Notes: generated by a model not told the origin, from the letters alone. A DNA stretch of 38,157 nt from Kineosporia rhizophila (GCF_021277265.1 NZ_JAJSOH010000046.1:1-38157); one strand, 5' to 3'; positions 7,718-16,056 are shown, numbered from the stretch's first letter. Numbers and translations: made by a program.

Positions 7718-8665
7718 ATGTCCGCCACCACTGTGAAGCCGGCCCCGGTCGCCGCCGGTGCCCCGCGGCGGCGCCCGGGCCCGCGCCTGACCCAGCGCCG
7801 TCGCCGTCAGCTCGCCGGGCTGGCCATGGTCTCCCCGGCCCTGCTCGTCGTCTTCGTGTTCTTCCTGGTCCCGCTCGTGATGACGTTCTGGATGAGCCTG
7901 CACGACTGGCCCCTGCTGGGCGAGCACAGCTGGGTCGGTCTGGAGAACTACCGGCTGGCCCTGAAGGACGAGAGCTGGCTGGACTCGGTGGTCTTCACGC
8001 TCAAGTACACGCTGTTCATCACCCCGCTCCTGCTCGTCGCCGCGCTGGCCCTGGCCTTCCTGATCAACCGCCCGGGCCGGCCCGCGAGGGTGTTCCAGAC
8101 CATCTTCTTCCTGCCCGTGGTGATCGGTTTCGCGGCCGCGGCCTACCTGTGGCTGTACCTGACCCAGCCCGGCCTCGGCCCGCTCACCGACCTGGCCGTC
8201 CACCTCGGCCTGGGCACCCGCGAGTCCAACTGGTTCGACACCTCCACCAGTGCCCTGACCGTGGTGGTGCTGATGGTGGTCTGGAAGATGACCGGCATGC
8301 AGATGATCCTGCTGCTGTCCGGCCTGCAGTCGATCCCGGCCGAACTCACCGAGGCGGCCCGGATCGACGGGGCCGGGCCGTGGAAGTCGTTCGTGCACGT
8401 GACGCTTCCGCTGCTGCGCCCCACCCTCGCCCTGGTGCTGGTGTTCTCGGTGGCCGGTTCGCTGCTGGCCTTCGACCAGTTCTTCATCATGACCTCCGGC
8501 GGTCCCTCGAACAGCACCATCACGGCCGTCTACCAGATCTACCGCACCTCGTTCATCAACTTCGACCTGGGCTACGGCGCGGCGCTCTCGGCCATGCTGA
8601 TGATCGTCCTGGCCATGGTCAGCGCCATGCAGATGCTCCTGCTGAGGAAGACGGACCTGTCGTGA
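7718..8665 (+). CDS. Sugar ABC transporter permease (MalF/UgpA type)
   Basis: A 315-residue integral membrane protein. A basic cytosolic N-terminus (RRRPGPRLTQRRRRQ) precedes the first helix (GLAMVSPALLVVFVFFLVPL), and further helices give the usual MalF-like core. The EAA loop that contacts the ATPase is EAARIDGAGPWKSFVHVTLP. The conserved phrase AFDQFFIMTSGGPSNSTITAV is diagnostic of the carbohydrate uptake-1 class. It starts 5 bp after the binding-protein stop and ends in a GTGA overlap with the second permease, so the three are one operon. Confidence 0.93.
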   Translation: MSATTVKPAPVAAGAPRRRPGPRLTQRRRRQLAGLAMVSPALLVVFVFFLVPLVMTFWMSLHDWPLLGEHSWVGLENYRLALKDESWLDSVVFTLKYTLFITPLLLVAALALAFLINRPGRPARVFQTIFFLPVVIGFAAAAYLWLYLTQPGLGPLTDLAVHLGLGTRESNWFDTSTSALTVVVLMVVWKMTGMQMILLLSGLQSIPAELTEAARIDGAGPWKSFVHVTLPLLRPTLALVLVFSVAGSLLAFDQFFIMTSGGPSNSTITAVYQIYRTSFINFDLGYGAALSAMLMIVLAMVSAMQMLLLRKTDLS

Positions 8666-9516
8666 GAACCCTGCTGGAAGTGCGCCGTTCGCTACCGCGG
8701 GCGGCCTGGTGGGCGGCCTGCCTGAGCGTGGCCGCGATCGTGCTCTACCCCCTGTGGATCATGCTGTCGCAGTCGCTGAAGAGCTCGGCCGAGGCCACCG
8801 AGAACCCGCCCACGCTCTACCCCCACGGGCTCTCGCTGGACAACTACCAGGCGCTGGGCAACACCGGGGCGGTGGGCATCTGGACGCACGTGGGCAACAG
8901 CGTGCTGGTCTCGGCCGGGGCCACCGTGCTCACCATGGTGCTCGCCACCCTGGCCGGATACGGTTTCGCCAAGCTGCGTTTCGCCGGCAGCGGGGTGCTG
9001 TTCTTCCTGATCCTGGCCACCTTCATGATCCCGTTCCAGGCGATCATCACCCCACTGTTCTCGATCCTGCACACCCTGGGCCTGAACAACAGCCTGCTCG
9101 GCCTGGTGCTGGTGTACACCACCTTCCAGTTGCCGTTCGGGATCTTCCTGATGCGCAACAGCTTCGCGGCGCTGCCGGCCAGCATCGAGGAGGCGGCGTT
9201 GATCGACGGCTGCGGCTACCTGTCGGCGATGACCCGGGTGATGCTGCCGGTGGCCGTGCCCGGCCTGATCAGCACCGCCCTGTTCACCTTCTTCACCTGC
9301 TGGAACGAGTTCTTCGCGGCGCTCGTCCTGGTCACCGACGAGGCCAAGTTCACCCTGCCGGTCACGCTCACCGTGCTGGCCTCCAACCAGCTCGGCACGA
9401 TGAACTGGGGCATCATGCAGGCCGGGGTCGCGGTCACGGCGATCCCGTGCATCGTGCTCTACCTGGTGTTGCAGCGCTACTACGTGGCGGGGCTGGTGGC
9501 CGGCGCCGTCAAATAG
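8662..9516 (+). CDS. Sugar ABC transporter permease (MalG/UgpE type)
   Basis: A 284-residue membrane protein from GTG 8662, which overlaps the preceding stop as GTGA and implies translational coupling. Hydrophobic helices start with WWAACLSVAAIVLYPLWIML. The MalG-type periplasmic loop has LDNYQALGN, and the EAA motif is EEAALIDGCGYLSAMTRVML. It pairs with the preceding permease to form the channel. No ATP-binding subunit follows. Actinobacteria commonly energise such importers with a shared MsiK-type ATPase encoded elsewhere, which I infer here. The last 37 bp overlap the convergent M20 peptidase gene. Confidence 0.93.
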   Translation: MRTLLEVRRSLPRAAWWAACLSVAAIVLYPLWIMLSQSLKSSAEATENPPTLYPHGLSLDNYQALGNTGAVGIWTHVGNSVLVSAGATVLTMVLATLAGYGFAKLRFAGSGVLFFLILATFMIPFQAIITPLFSILHTLGLNNSLLGLVLVYTTFQLPFGIFLMRNSFAALPASIEEAALIDGCGYLSAMTRVMLPVAVPGLISTALFTFFTCWNEFFAALVLVTDEAKFTLPVTLTVLASNQLGTMNWGIMQAGVAVTAIPCIVLYLVLQRYYVAGLVAGAVK

Positions 9517-10580
9517 CGCACCAGATGGGCCGTGAGGCGGGCGCGTTCGGCCATCGCGCCGACCACGATGTACTCGTGGTCGGCGTGGGCGCCCCCGCCC
9601 ACGGCCCCGAGCCCGTCCAGCGTGGGCACACCCAGCGCGGCCGTCAGGTTGCCGTCGCTGCCGCCGCCCACCGAAATCCCTTCCAGGTTCGCATCGAACT
9701 GGCGAGCGACCCCGAAAAGGTGCTCAGACACCTCCTCAGGCATCGGTGGCCGACTGAAACCACCCGCAACCGCGACCTTCGCGCCCGCCCCGACCGCCCG
9801 CAGACCCGCGAAAGCAGCCTCGATCCGCGCCGTCTCATCGGCCGAGGCGACCCGGACGTCCACAATGATCTTCGCCTCGGCCGGAACCACGTTGCTGGCC
9901 GTGCCCGCCGAAGCCATTGACGGCACCACCGTCGTACCCAGCTCGGGCCGGCCCAGAGCAGCGATCGCGAGCACCTGATGCGCCGCCTCGACCAGCGCGT
10001 TCACGCCCGCCTCGGGCTCCAGCCCGGCGTGCGAGGCCCGCCCCGTGATCGACACCTCGAACGTGCCGCACCCCTTGCGCCCGGTCTTGAGTGCACCGCC
10101 TTCCCCGGCCCCCTCGAAGACCAGCACCGCCCCGCACTCCTGGGCCAGCTGCTCGATCAGCTCCCGCGACGCCCCCGAACCGACCTCCTCGTCCGACGTG
10201 ACCAGCACCTCGACGCCGCTGAGGTCGGGGAGCAGGGCCAGCCCGTGCACGGCCTGCACCAGCCCGCCCAGCATGTCGAAAGTGCCCGGACCGTAAGCCT
10301 TGCCGTCTTCGACCAGGAACGGGCGCCGGGCCAGCGTCCCGATCGGGAAGACGGTGTCGTGATGCCCGAGGATAAGCACCCTGGGTTCGCCGCCGCCCGA
10401 CCAGCGGATGTGCGGTCCGGCCGCGCTCTCCACCAGAACCGCCTCGCCGCCGAGCCGCTTCTGCAGGATCTCGGCCACCACACCCGCCGAGGCCTGGAGC
10501 GCCTCGAGGTCGCCGGAGGGGGACTCGACCTCAACCAGCTGGCGTAGGTCGTGGAGCATCGCGTTCACGTCGGGCTGCAT
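9480..10580 (-). CDS. M20 family metallopeptidase (glutamate carboxypeptidase-like)
   Basis: A 366-residue cytosolic hydrolase of CPG2/ArgE type. Metal and catalytic residues are in place: H73 and D75 in GHHDTVFPIG, bridging D102 in GPGTFDMLGG, E131 (general base) and E132 (zinc) in SDEEVGS, E156 in VFEGAGEG, H184 in RASHAGLEPEAG of the lid/dimer domain, and the last zinc His in GGAHADHEYI. It should cleave C-terminal glutamate-like residues or other amides; the substrate is unknown. A -10-like TAGCAT (10593-10588) lies exactly 7 nt before the ATG, suggesting a leaderless message. Its 3' end overlaps the convergent permease gene by 37 bp, so the two can interfere. Confidence 0.93.
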   Translation of the reverse strand: MQPDVNAMLHDLRQLVEVESPSGDLEALQASAGVVAEILQKRLGGEAVLVESAAGPHIRWSGGGEPRVLILGHHDTVFPIGTLARRPFLVEDGKAYGPGTFDMLGGLVQAVHGLALLPDLSGVEVLVTSDEEVGSGASRELIEQLAQECGAVLVFEGAGEGGALKTGRKGCGTFEVSITGRASHAGLEPEAGVNALVEAAHQVLAIAALGRPELGTTVVPSMASAGTASNVVPAEAKIIVDVRVASADETARIEAAFAGLRAVGAGAKVAVAGGFSRPPMPEEVSEHLFGVARQFDANLEGISVGGGSDGNLTAALGVPTLDGLGAVGGGAHADHEYIVVGAMAERARLTAHLVRYLTAPATSPAT

Positions 10581-10610
10581 GCCGGAGATGCTAGATGGAG
10601 GCCCCGGACA

Positions 10611-10637
10611 GGGCCGCCCCGGTGGCTGGGGCGGCCC
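10611..10637. other. Perfect 10-bp GC hairpin in a divergent intergenic region
   Basis: GGGCCGCCCC (10611-10620) and GGGGCGGCCC (10628-10637) form a perfect stem with the 7-nt loop GGTGGCT and no T-run. It has the shape of an actinobacterial terminator but lies between two divergent genes, where no upstream message needs ending. It overlaps the place where the M20 gene's -35 would be. It may insulate divergent promoters or bind a regulator; the role is unknown. Confidence 0.5.
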
Positions 10638-10705
10638 GGCGATGAGTTTCGTTCGGTGGTGCGGTCCTGATATGCGAACGCTTTACCTACCTGAGGAGTC
10701 GGCTC

Positions 10706-11122
10706 GTGAACTACACCCTGGAAGTCGTCAATGTCCCGGTCGCCGACATCGACGTGGCCAAGGCCTTCTACGGCGAGAAGATGGGCTGGCCGGTCGATCA
10801 CGACGTGGCCCCCGCTCCCGGGGTGCGGTTCGTGCAGATCACCCCGCCCGGCTCGGGGTGCTCGATCGTGCTGGGTGGGTCCTCGGGCATGGAGCCGGGC
10901 TCGCTGAAGGGTCTGCAGCTGGTGGTCGCCGACATCGTGGCCGCGCACGCCGAGCTGAAGGGGCGCGGGGTGGAGGTGGGGGAGGTGCAGGCGATCGACG
11001 GGGATGTGGCCAAGCTCGAGCAGGGCGGAAAAGCCCTGGACAACGTGGGTTTCGTGTTCTTCAGTGACCCGGACGGCAACGGCTGGGCGATCCAGCAGAT
11101 CTCGGCGCGGGCCGATGTGTAA
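10706..11122 (+). CDS. VOC (glyoxalase/bleomycin-resistance) family protein
   Basis: A 138-residue protein from GTG 10706 with GAGGAG 7 nt upstream. It is a single VOC fold made of two beta-alpha-beta-beta-beta modules: VNVPVADIDVAKAFYGEKMG opens the first, and LQLVVADIVAAHAELKGRGV opens the second. The end FVFFSDPDGNGWAIQQI has the conserved DPDGN...Q signature. Such proteins bind a divalent metal or small hydrophobic ligand as dimers. The usual metal-binding His near the start is replaced here (VVNVPV), so catalytic glyoxalase activity is doubtful. It is the first of three forward genes with independent-looking starts. Confidence 0.85.
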   Translation: MNYTLEVVNVPVADIDVAKAFYGEKMGWPVDHDVAPAPGVRFVQITPPGSGCSIVLGGSSGMEPGSLKGLQLVVADIVAAHAELKGRGVEVGEVQAIDGDVAKLEQGGKALDNVGFVFFSDPDGNGWAIQQISARADV

Positions 11123-11138
11123 TAGTCATTGAAGGCTC

Positions 11139-11167
11139 TTGCTCATTACGGGCACAGCTGGCACGCT
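11139..11167 (+). promoter_or_regulatory. Promoter of the SRPBCC gene, predicted leaderless
   Basis: TTGCTC (11139-11144), a 17-bp spacer and CACGCT (11162-11167) are followed by 7 nt and then ATG 11175. This places transcription start on the start codon itself and argues against the upstream TTG start. Confidence 0.5.
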
Positions 11168-11174
11168 GGCCGGT

Positions 11175-11642
11175 ATGGGGAACGAGAGATTCGAGATTCA
11201 GCGGCGCATCGCGGCGCCGGCCGGGCAGATCTTCGAGGTGCTCACCGATCCGCACGGGCACGTGCGGATCGACTCCTCCGGCATGCTCCAGTGGGCCGAG
11301 GGCGAGCGGGTGCGGCAGGTGGGCGACGAGTTCGTGGTGCACATGGACCGGGAGTCGCTGAACGACCTGCCGATGGGCAAGTACGAGGTCACGGTGATCA
11401 TCACGCGGCTGGTGCCCGGGCAGGAGATCGAGTGGACGATCTCGGGCACCATCCAGCCGCCGATCGAGCACCTGTGGGGCTACACGCTGCAGGCCGAGGA
11501 GGGCCGCACCCTGGTCACCGCCTACTACGACTGGAGCCGGATCCGGCCGGAGTACCGCGGCGTGGTGAACTTCCCGATCATCCCCGAGGCCGGCCTGCGC
11601 GCCACCCTGGGCATTCTCGCGCGCACCGTGGAAAAGCACTGA
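11175..11642 (+). CDS. SRPBCC (START/Bet v1-like) domain protein
   Basis: A 155-residue protein beginning MGNERFEIQRRIAAPAGQIF, the classic first strand and helix of SRPBCC proteins. It continues EVLTDPHGHVRIDSSGML, a ligand-cavity region, GQEIEWTISG, and the C-terminal helix GLRATLGILARTVEKH. SRPBCC proteins bind hydrophobic ligands in a deep pocket; this subgroup is usually annotated as polyketide cyclase-like without a known reaction. There is no signal peptide. A leaderless promoter is predicted directly before the ATG. It sits between a VOC protein and a DUF3500 protein, but the separate promoters suggest no strict operon. Confidence 0.85.
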   Translation: MGNERFEIQRRIAAPAGQIFEVLTDPHGHVRIDSSGMLQWAEGERVRQVGDEFVVHMDRESLNDLPMGKYEVTVIITRLVPGQEIEWTISGTIQPPIEHLWGYTLQAEEGRTLVTAYYDWSRIRPEYRGVVNFPIIPEAGLRATLGILARTVEKH

Positions 11643-11675
11643 TGGGCCGACCAGCGCTGGGAGCGTGGGCAGGCG

Positions 11676-11704
11676 TTGAGGAGCACGGTCGGCGGACGTA
11701 GCGT
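11676..11704 (+). promoter_or_regulatory. Promoter of the DUF3500 gene, predicted leaderless
   Basis: TTGAGG (11676-11681), a 17-bp spacer, TAGCGT (11699-11704), then 7 nt to GTG 11712. The GTG at 11703 overlaps the -10 box and is therefore unlikely to be the start. Confidence 0.55.
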
Positions 11705-11711
11705 GAACGGC

Positions 11712-12842
11712 GTGACCAATGGGGATCTCGCGGCAGTCATGGCCGAGAACGCGCGCGCCTGGCTGGGCAGCCTGAACGCGGCGCAGCGGGCGCAGGCGAT
11801 GTGTCCCTGGCCCTCGGACGAAGAGCGGCACCGCTGGTACTACACGCCGACCGACCACGGTGGCCTGTCGCTGACCCAGATGCGGCCGGGGCAGCAGGGG
11901 TTGGCCATGCGGCTGCTGGCCAGCGGCCTGTCCGATCCGGGGTACGTCACCGTCTCCACGATCATCGGTCTGGAGAACGTGCTGGACAAGGCCGACGGGT
12001 GGGAGGTCGACTGGGGGCGGGCGCGGGGGCGTGATCCGCAGCAGTACTGGCTGCGGATCTTCGGTGACCCGCACGAGGCGGGAACTCGTGGGCCGTGGTC
12101 GTGGCGCTTCGGCGGGCACCACGTCTCCGTGCAGCACCTGATTCTTGATGGTGCCGTGCAGGCCAGCACCCCCTGCTTCCTGGGAGCCGACCCCGCCTCG
12201 TCCCCGTTTCTTGGTGGTCTGTTCCTTCGTCCTCTGGGGGCCACGGAGGATCTGGCGGGGGAGCTGGTGCGCTCGCTGGACGGAGAACAGGCGGCCAGGG
12301 CGGTGCTGGCGCCGGTGGCGCCCGTAGACCTGGTCACTGGGAACCGTCCCAAAATTGTGGACGGGGACGACGTGATGCCTTTGGGGGAGCTCTGGCGCAG
12401 CCGTTTCACCGCGCCCCGCCTCCGGGACTCCGTGGAGGCCGTGCACGAGATGGCGGAGGTCAGGGCGGGAACCCGGCCGGAGCACCGTGAGGCCGTGCGT
12501 TACTCGTCCCAGCCCAAAGGCATTCCGGCAAGCTGGCTGTCGGCCGATCAGCAGACTGTGCTGCGTCGGCTGCTGGGTACGTTCATCGACCGGGTGCCCA
12601 GGTCCCTGGCCGAACGGGAGGCCGAGAAGTACGCGGGGAAGCGTTTCGACGGGGTGCACTTCGCCTGGGCGGGTAGTCAGGAGCCTGGGCAGCCGCACTA
12701 CTTCCGGCTACAGGCGCCGGGCCTGCTGGCGGAGTGGGACAACACCCAGCGCAACGGCAACCACGTGCACTCGGTGTGGCGGGACCCCGACAACGACTTC
12801 GGGGACGACGTGCTGGCCCGGCACCTGGCGCAGTTCCACTAG
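11712..12842 (+). CDS. DUF3500 domain-containing protein
   Basis: A 376-residue protein beginning VTNGDLAAVMAENARAWLGS. It matches the DUF3500 family pattern: DEERHRWYYTP and DHGGLSLTQMRPGQQGLAMR early, YWLRIFGDP and WSWRFGGHHVSVQHLI in the middle, and HYFRLQAPGLLAEWDNTQRN and HVHSVWRDPDNDFGDDVL at the end. The repeated His/Trp/Asp-rich strands look like a metal- or ligand-binding beta-structure, but no activity is established for the family to my knowledge. No clear signal peptide is present, although related proteins are often exported. Its TAG stop shares CTAG with the stop of the convergent GGDEF-EAL gene. Confidence 0.85.
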   Translation: MTNGDLAAVMAENARAWLGSLNAAQRAQAMCPWPSDEERHRWYYTPTDHGGLSLTQMRPGQQGLAMRLLASGLSDPGYVTVSTIIGLENVLDKADGWEVDWGRARGRDPQQYWLRIFGDPHEAGTRGPWSWRFGGHHVSVQHLILDGAVQASTPCFLGADPASSPFLGGLFLRPLGATEDLAGELVRSLDGEQAARAVLAPVAPVDLVTGNRPKIVDGDDVMPLGELWRSRFTAPRLRDSVEAVHEMAEVRAGTRPEHREAVRYSSQPKGIPASWLSADQQTVLRRLLGTFIDRVPRSLAEREAEKYAGKRFDGVHFAWAGSQEPGQPHYFRLQAPGLLAEWDNTQRNGNHVHSVWRDPDNDFGDDVLARHLAQFH

Positions 12843-15082
12843 CGGGCCGGCTCGCTCGCGATCCGGGCCTCCCGTGCGGGCAGGGGGCGGCCCAGGTAGT
12901 AGCCCTGGGCCAGCTCGCAGCCGATCCGGGACAGGCGCTGCAGCTGTTCCTCGGTCTCCACCCCCTCGGCCACCACGTCCAGGTTGAAGGCGTGGGCCGC
13001 GGTGATCATCAGCGCGACCAGCGCCTGGGTGGCCGGGTCGTCCGAGCGCAGGAAGCTCTGGTCGATCTTGAGGGTGTCGACCTGGAGCTTCTGCAGCTGG
13101 CCGATGCTGGTGTAGCCGGTGCCGAAGTCGTCCAGACTCACCGTGACCCCGAGGGCGCGCAGGTCGCGCAGGTGCGCGTCGGCGGTGGGCTCGTCCATGA
13201 GGACGGTCTCGGTGATCTCCAGGACCAGCCGGCGGGCGTCCAGACCGCTGTCGTGCAGGGCGCTGCGTACCTCGTCGACCAGCGACTTGGAGGCCAGGTG
13301 GCGGGCCGAGATGTTGACCGCCACCGTGACGTCGTGGTGCCCGGCCGGGTCCTCGCGGGTCCACTCGGTCAGCTGCTTCGTCGCCCGCCCGAGCACCCAG
13401 CGGCCGATCTCGCAGATCAGCAGGCTCTCCTCGGCGGTCGGGATGAACTCGTCGGGCGGGACCAGGCCGCGCTGGGGGTGCCGCCAGCGGATCAGCGCCT
13501 CGTACGAACGCAGCCGGCCGGTGGCCACGCTCATGACCGGTTGGTAGTGGAGCTCGAACTCGCCGCCGGACAGGCCGGTGCGGATGTCGTGCTCGAGTTT
13601 GGCCCGGGCCTCCAGCTCCGAGCGCAGCGCCTGGTCGAAGATCTCGGCCCGCCCCCGGCCGTTGCTCTTGGCCCGGTAGGCGGCCAGGTCGGCGTCCTGC
13701 AGCAGCTGCTCGGCGTCGATCTGTCCGTCCCGGGCCAGGGCGATCCCCACGCTGGCCCCGATCGAGGCCTTGCCGGCGGCGGTCATGATCGGGACGCTGA
13801 CCGCCTTGACCAGCCGGTCGGCGATGTCGATCAGCTCGGCCGGGGTGGGCACCGGGTCGATCAGGACGACGAACTCGTCGCCGCCCTGGCGGGCCAGGAC
13901 GTCCCCGGCGCGCAGCACGCTCTTCATCCGGTCGGCGGTGGTGCGCAGGACCTCGTCGCCGGCGGCGTGGCCGAGCTGGTCGTTCACCCGTTTGAAGAAG
14001 TCCAGGTCGACGAAGAGCAGGGCGACCTCGCTGCCCGAGCGCCGGGCCCGGTGCATCTGGGCGGACAGCAGCTCCATCAGGTAGGCGCGGTTGGGCAGGT
14101 CGGTGAGGTGGTCGTGGGCGGCCTGGTGGGCCAGGTCGTCGCGGAAGGCGTCGCTCTGCCGGGTGGAGGCCACGAGCTGGCGCATGGACAGCCACATCCG
14201 GGCCGGTACAAGCACCGACAGCAAGAAGGAGGCGACCGCCAGGGGCAGGTGACTGTCCTGGTGGTCGTTGAGGTAGTCGATGAGCAGGATCGTGGGCACG
14301 ACCAGCAACGCCGCGTACATGCCGAGCAGCCACAGCGGAGACAGCAACGTCTCCTGGCTCGGGGCAGGGGGTTCGGGCCTGCTGGCGGCCCGCACTCCGG
14401 CCCCCGTCCAGCCCGCGTACATGGTCAGATAGCCCATCGAGAACAGGCGGTCCTGGAAGTTGAGCGAGGAGTCCGACAGTCCGAACACGGTGTCCGCGAT
14501 CAGCAGGGCCGCAATACTCAGGGCCAGCCAGCGGGAGATGACGGCGTCCAGCACCGCCACCGGGCTGGTGATGATCCAGACGATCAGGGCCAGCAGCAGC
14601 ATGTTCATCACGGGGTAGGCCAGGCTGGTGAACCAGACCAGTTCGCCCGGTGGGCCGAGATGGTCTCCGAGCGCTATCCACAGCACGAGCCCGCCGGCCA
14701 CGGTGACCACGGCGGTGTCCAGGACTCCGCTGACCGTGAGCGGCCGCCCGCGCTGCAGCAGCACCAGCCCCAGGCTCAGTGCGCCGTAGCCGAGCAGATA
14801 ACCCAGGTCGCCCAGCGAGGGATACGGCTGCGGGGAGCCCGACCACCGGTACCAGGCCTGCACGCAGTCCCCGGCCAGGATGAGCGTGCCCCCGATGCCG
14901 AACATGTGCCAGGCGGTGGTGTGGGCGCGGTCGTTGTGGGCGGCCAGCATCAGGGCGCTCATCGCGACCAGGCCGACCAGGATCTCGACGACGTTGCGGC
15001 CCAGCCCGGCGGGGACCAGCCAGTAGACGACCACCAGGGTCGCGACGACCAGGGCGTAGCGTCGCCCGAGACCCATCCCCAT
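12839..15082 (-). CDS. Membrane diguanylate cyclase/phosphodiesterase (GGDEF-EAL)
   Basis: A 747-residue protein. Residues 1 to about 305 contain about ten hydrophobic helices, from RYALVVATLVVVYWLVPAGL to HLPLAVASFLLSVLVPARMW, forming an integral membrane sensor. The GGDEF domain follows, with LTDLPNRAYL, FVDLDFFKRVNDQLGHAAGD and an intact GGDEF at 400-404; RAGD at 391-394 is a proper RxxD inhibitory site. The EAL domain has EAL at 528-530 (YEALIRW), VNISARHL, LEITETVLM, DDFGTGY, LKIDQSFL and a late EGVE. Both halves thus look catalytically competent: synthesis of c-di-GMP from GTP and hydrolysis to pGpG, with the balance set by the membrane input. It is convergent with the DUF3500 gene. No strong ribosome-binding site is visible, and ATG 15076 is an alternative start. 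Confidence 0.95.
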   Translation of the reverse strand: MGMGLGRRYALVVATLVVVYWLVPAGLGRNVVEILVGLVAMSALMLAAHNDRAHTTAWHMFGIGGTLILAGDCVQAWYRWSGSPQPYPSLGDLGYLLGYGALSLGLVLLQRGRPLTVSGVLDTAVVTVAGGLVLWIALGDHLGPPGELVWFTSLAYPVMNMLLLALIVWIITSPVAVLDAVISRWLALSIAALLIADTVFGLSDSSLNFQDRLFSMGYLTMYAGWTGAGVRAASRPEPPAPSQETLLSPLWLLGMYAALLVVPTILLIDYLNDHQDSHLPLAVASFLLSVLVPARMWLSMRQLVASTRQSDAFRDDLAHQAAHDHLTDLPNRAYLMELLSAQMHRARRSGSEVALLFVDLDFFKRVNDQLGHAAGDEVLRTTADRMKSVLRAGDVLARQGGDEFVVLIDPVPTPAELIDIADRLVKAVSVPIMTAAGKASIGASVGIALARDGQIDAEQLLQDADLAAYRAKSNGRGRAEIFDQALRSELEARAKLEHDIRTGLSGGEFELHYQPVMSVATGRLRSYEALIRWRHPQRGLVPPDEFIPTAEESLLICEIGRWVLGRATKQLTEWTREDPAGHHDVTVAVNISARHLASKSLVDEVRSALHDSGLDARRLVLEITETVLMDEPTADAHLRDLRALGVTVSLDDFGTGYTSIGQLQKLQVDTLKIDQSFLRSDDPATQALVALMITAAHAFNLDVVAEGVETEEQLQRLSRIGCELAQGYYLGRPLPAREARIASEPAR

Positions 15083-15263
15083 GGCGGATGCTTCGGATCA
15101 TGCGCGCTTCGGGAAGAGCCGGCCGGGCGCACCGTCATCCGGGTGGCGCAGCAGTCTCCGGTGGGTCAGAAGGTGCAGCATTAGCACCTTTCCCGCTCAG
15201 GAAAACCCAATTGGGGACGAAAGACCTCTACATACCCCGGTTGCCCCGCTCTACCGTGGACTC

Positions 15264-15638
15264 ATGGACGCCGGCTACGAGCTCCCGCTTCCCGCCGCAC
15301 AGATCACCGAGCGTTTGAACGTGCGCGAGCGCATCCCGCTCAGCGCCTGGTCGCTGCGGGTCACCGAGGTGCGGCTCGTGCCCCGGCCGGAACGGGTGCC
15401 CCTGGTCGAGCTGACCGTCGAGATCGGCGAACACCGTTCCGGGGCAAAGACTTCCGGGGTGGGTCGGCTGCAGCGGTGGAGCGTGCGGTTCGTGCTCGAC
15501 GGCCGTTCTCTGCAGCCCGGCGCCCTGGCCGCCCCACTGCTGTTGCTGCTGCGGGTGCGGCTGGAGGACTGGTGGCTGAACCGGGCCGCGTACCCGCAGG
15601 CCGATGCGCAGCGCCTGGACACCGACAGCGAAAGCTGA
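15264..15638 (+). CDS. Hypothetical protein, 124 residues
   Basis: I do not recognise a family. It begins MDAGYELPLPAAQITERLNV and continues with alternating strands (WSLRVTEVRLVPR, PLVELTVEIGEHRS), RWSVRFVLDGRS, a Leu-rich helix ALAAPLLLLLRVRLEDWWLN and an acidic tail. It is probably a small cytosolic alpha/beta protein. TACCGT lies 6 nt before ATG 15264, which may be another leaderless -10 box and supports this start. Codon use is typical of the window, which supports a real gene. The 180-bp gap on its left holds this promoter and that of the divergent GGDEF-EAL gene. It is convergent with the MmcQ/YjbR gene, with a 5-bp gap. Confidence 0.65.
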   Translation: MDAGYELPLPAAQITERLNVRERIPLSAWSLRVTEVRLVPRPERVPLVELTVEIGEHRSGAKTSGVGRLQRWSVRFVLDGRSLQPGALAAPLLLLLRVRLEDWWLNRAAYPQADAQRLDTDSES

Positions 15639-15643
15639 GGCGA

Positions 15644-16045
15644 TCAATCGTCCTCAATCTGAAGGCCTTTGAGAGCCTGGGCGGAAAGGCCGGGGCGGGC
15701 GGCGCGGGGGAGCGTGTCCACCACCAGGGTGTACGAGGTGCGCACCAGTTCGTCCACCAGGTCCTCGGCGACCTGGTCGGTACCCCGCAGCGAGATCCAG
15801 TGCTTCTTGTTCATGTGGTAGCCGGGGAAGACCGCGCCGGCGAACTCCTCCTGCAGGGCCAGGCTGTGCTCGGGTTCGCACTTCAGCGTGACCAGATGCT
15901 CGCCGCGCAGCTCGGTGGCCAGGAAGAACACCTTGCCCACCACCTTGGCCACCTCGTGCTCGGGGCCGAACGGGAAACCGAACTCGGCCTCGGGCAACGC
16001 GGTGGCGATGCGCACGGCCAGGGTGCGGAGGGTTTTCCCGTCCAT
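15644..16045 (-). CDS. MmcQ/YjbR family protein
   Basis: A 133-residue protein of the CyaY-like MmcQ/YjbR fold: LPEAEFGFPFGPEHEVAKVV near the N-terminus, KVFFLATELRGEHLVTLKCE, then FPGYHMNKKHWISLRGTDQV, which carries the family signature, and a C-terminal helix VDELVRTSYTLVVDTLPRAA. These small proteins are often described as DNA-binding but their function is not settled. It starts 11 bp after the AraC gene and is probably co-transcribed. A TAAACT 8 nt upstream of the ATG could give it a promoter of its own. Confidence 0.9.
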   Translation of the reverse strand: MDGKTLRTLAVRIATALPEAEFGFPFGPEHEVAKVVGKVFFLATELRGEHLVTLKCEPEHSLALQEEFAGAVFPGYHMNKKHWISLRGTDQVAEDLVDELVRTSYTLVVDTLPRAARPGLSAQALKGLQIEDD

Positions 16046-16056
16046 AATTCGGCAGT

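Noticed and set aside
10650..10680. CGTTCG and CGAACG flanking the VOC promoter as an operator
   Set aside because: Only six bases per arm, 19 bp apart and with no extended symmetry; chance is likely in this base composition.
10706..12842. VOC, SRPBCC and DUF3500 genes as a single operon
   Set aside because: The last two each have a promoter directly at the start codon, so independent transcription explains the layout better.
12734..15184. An 816-codon plus-strand frame opposite the GGDEF-EAL gene, and a 797-codon minus-strand frame beside it
   Set aside because: Both are low-complexity shadows; the motifs GGDEF, EAL and DDFGTG are all in the annotated frame.
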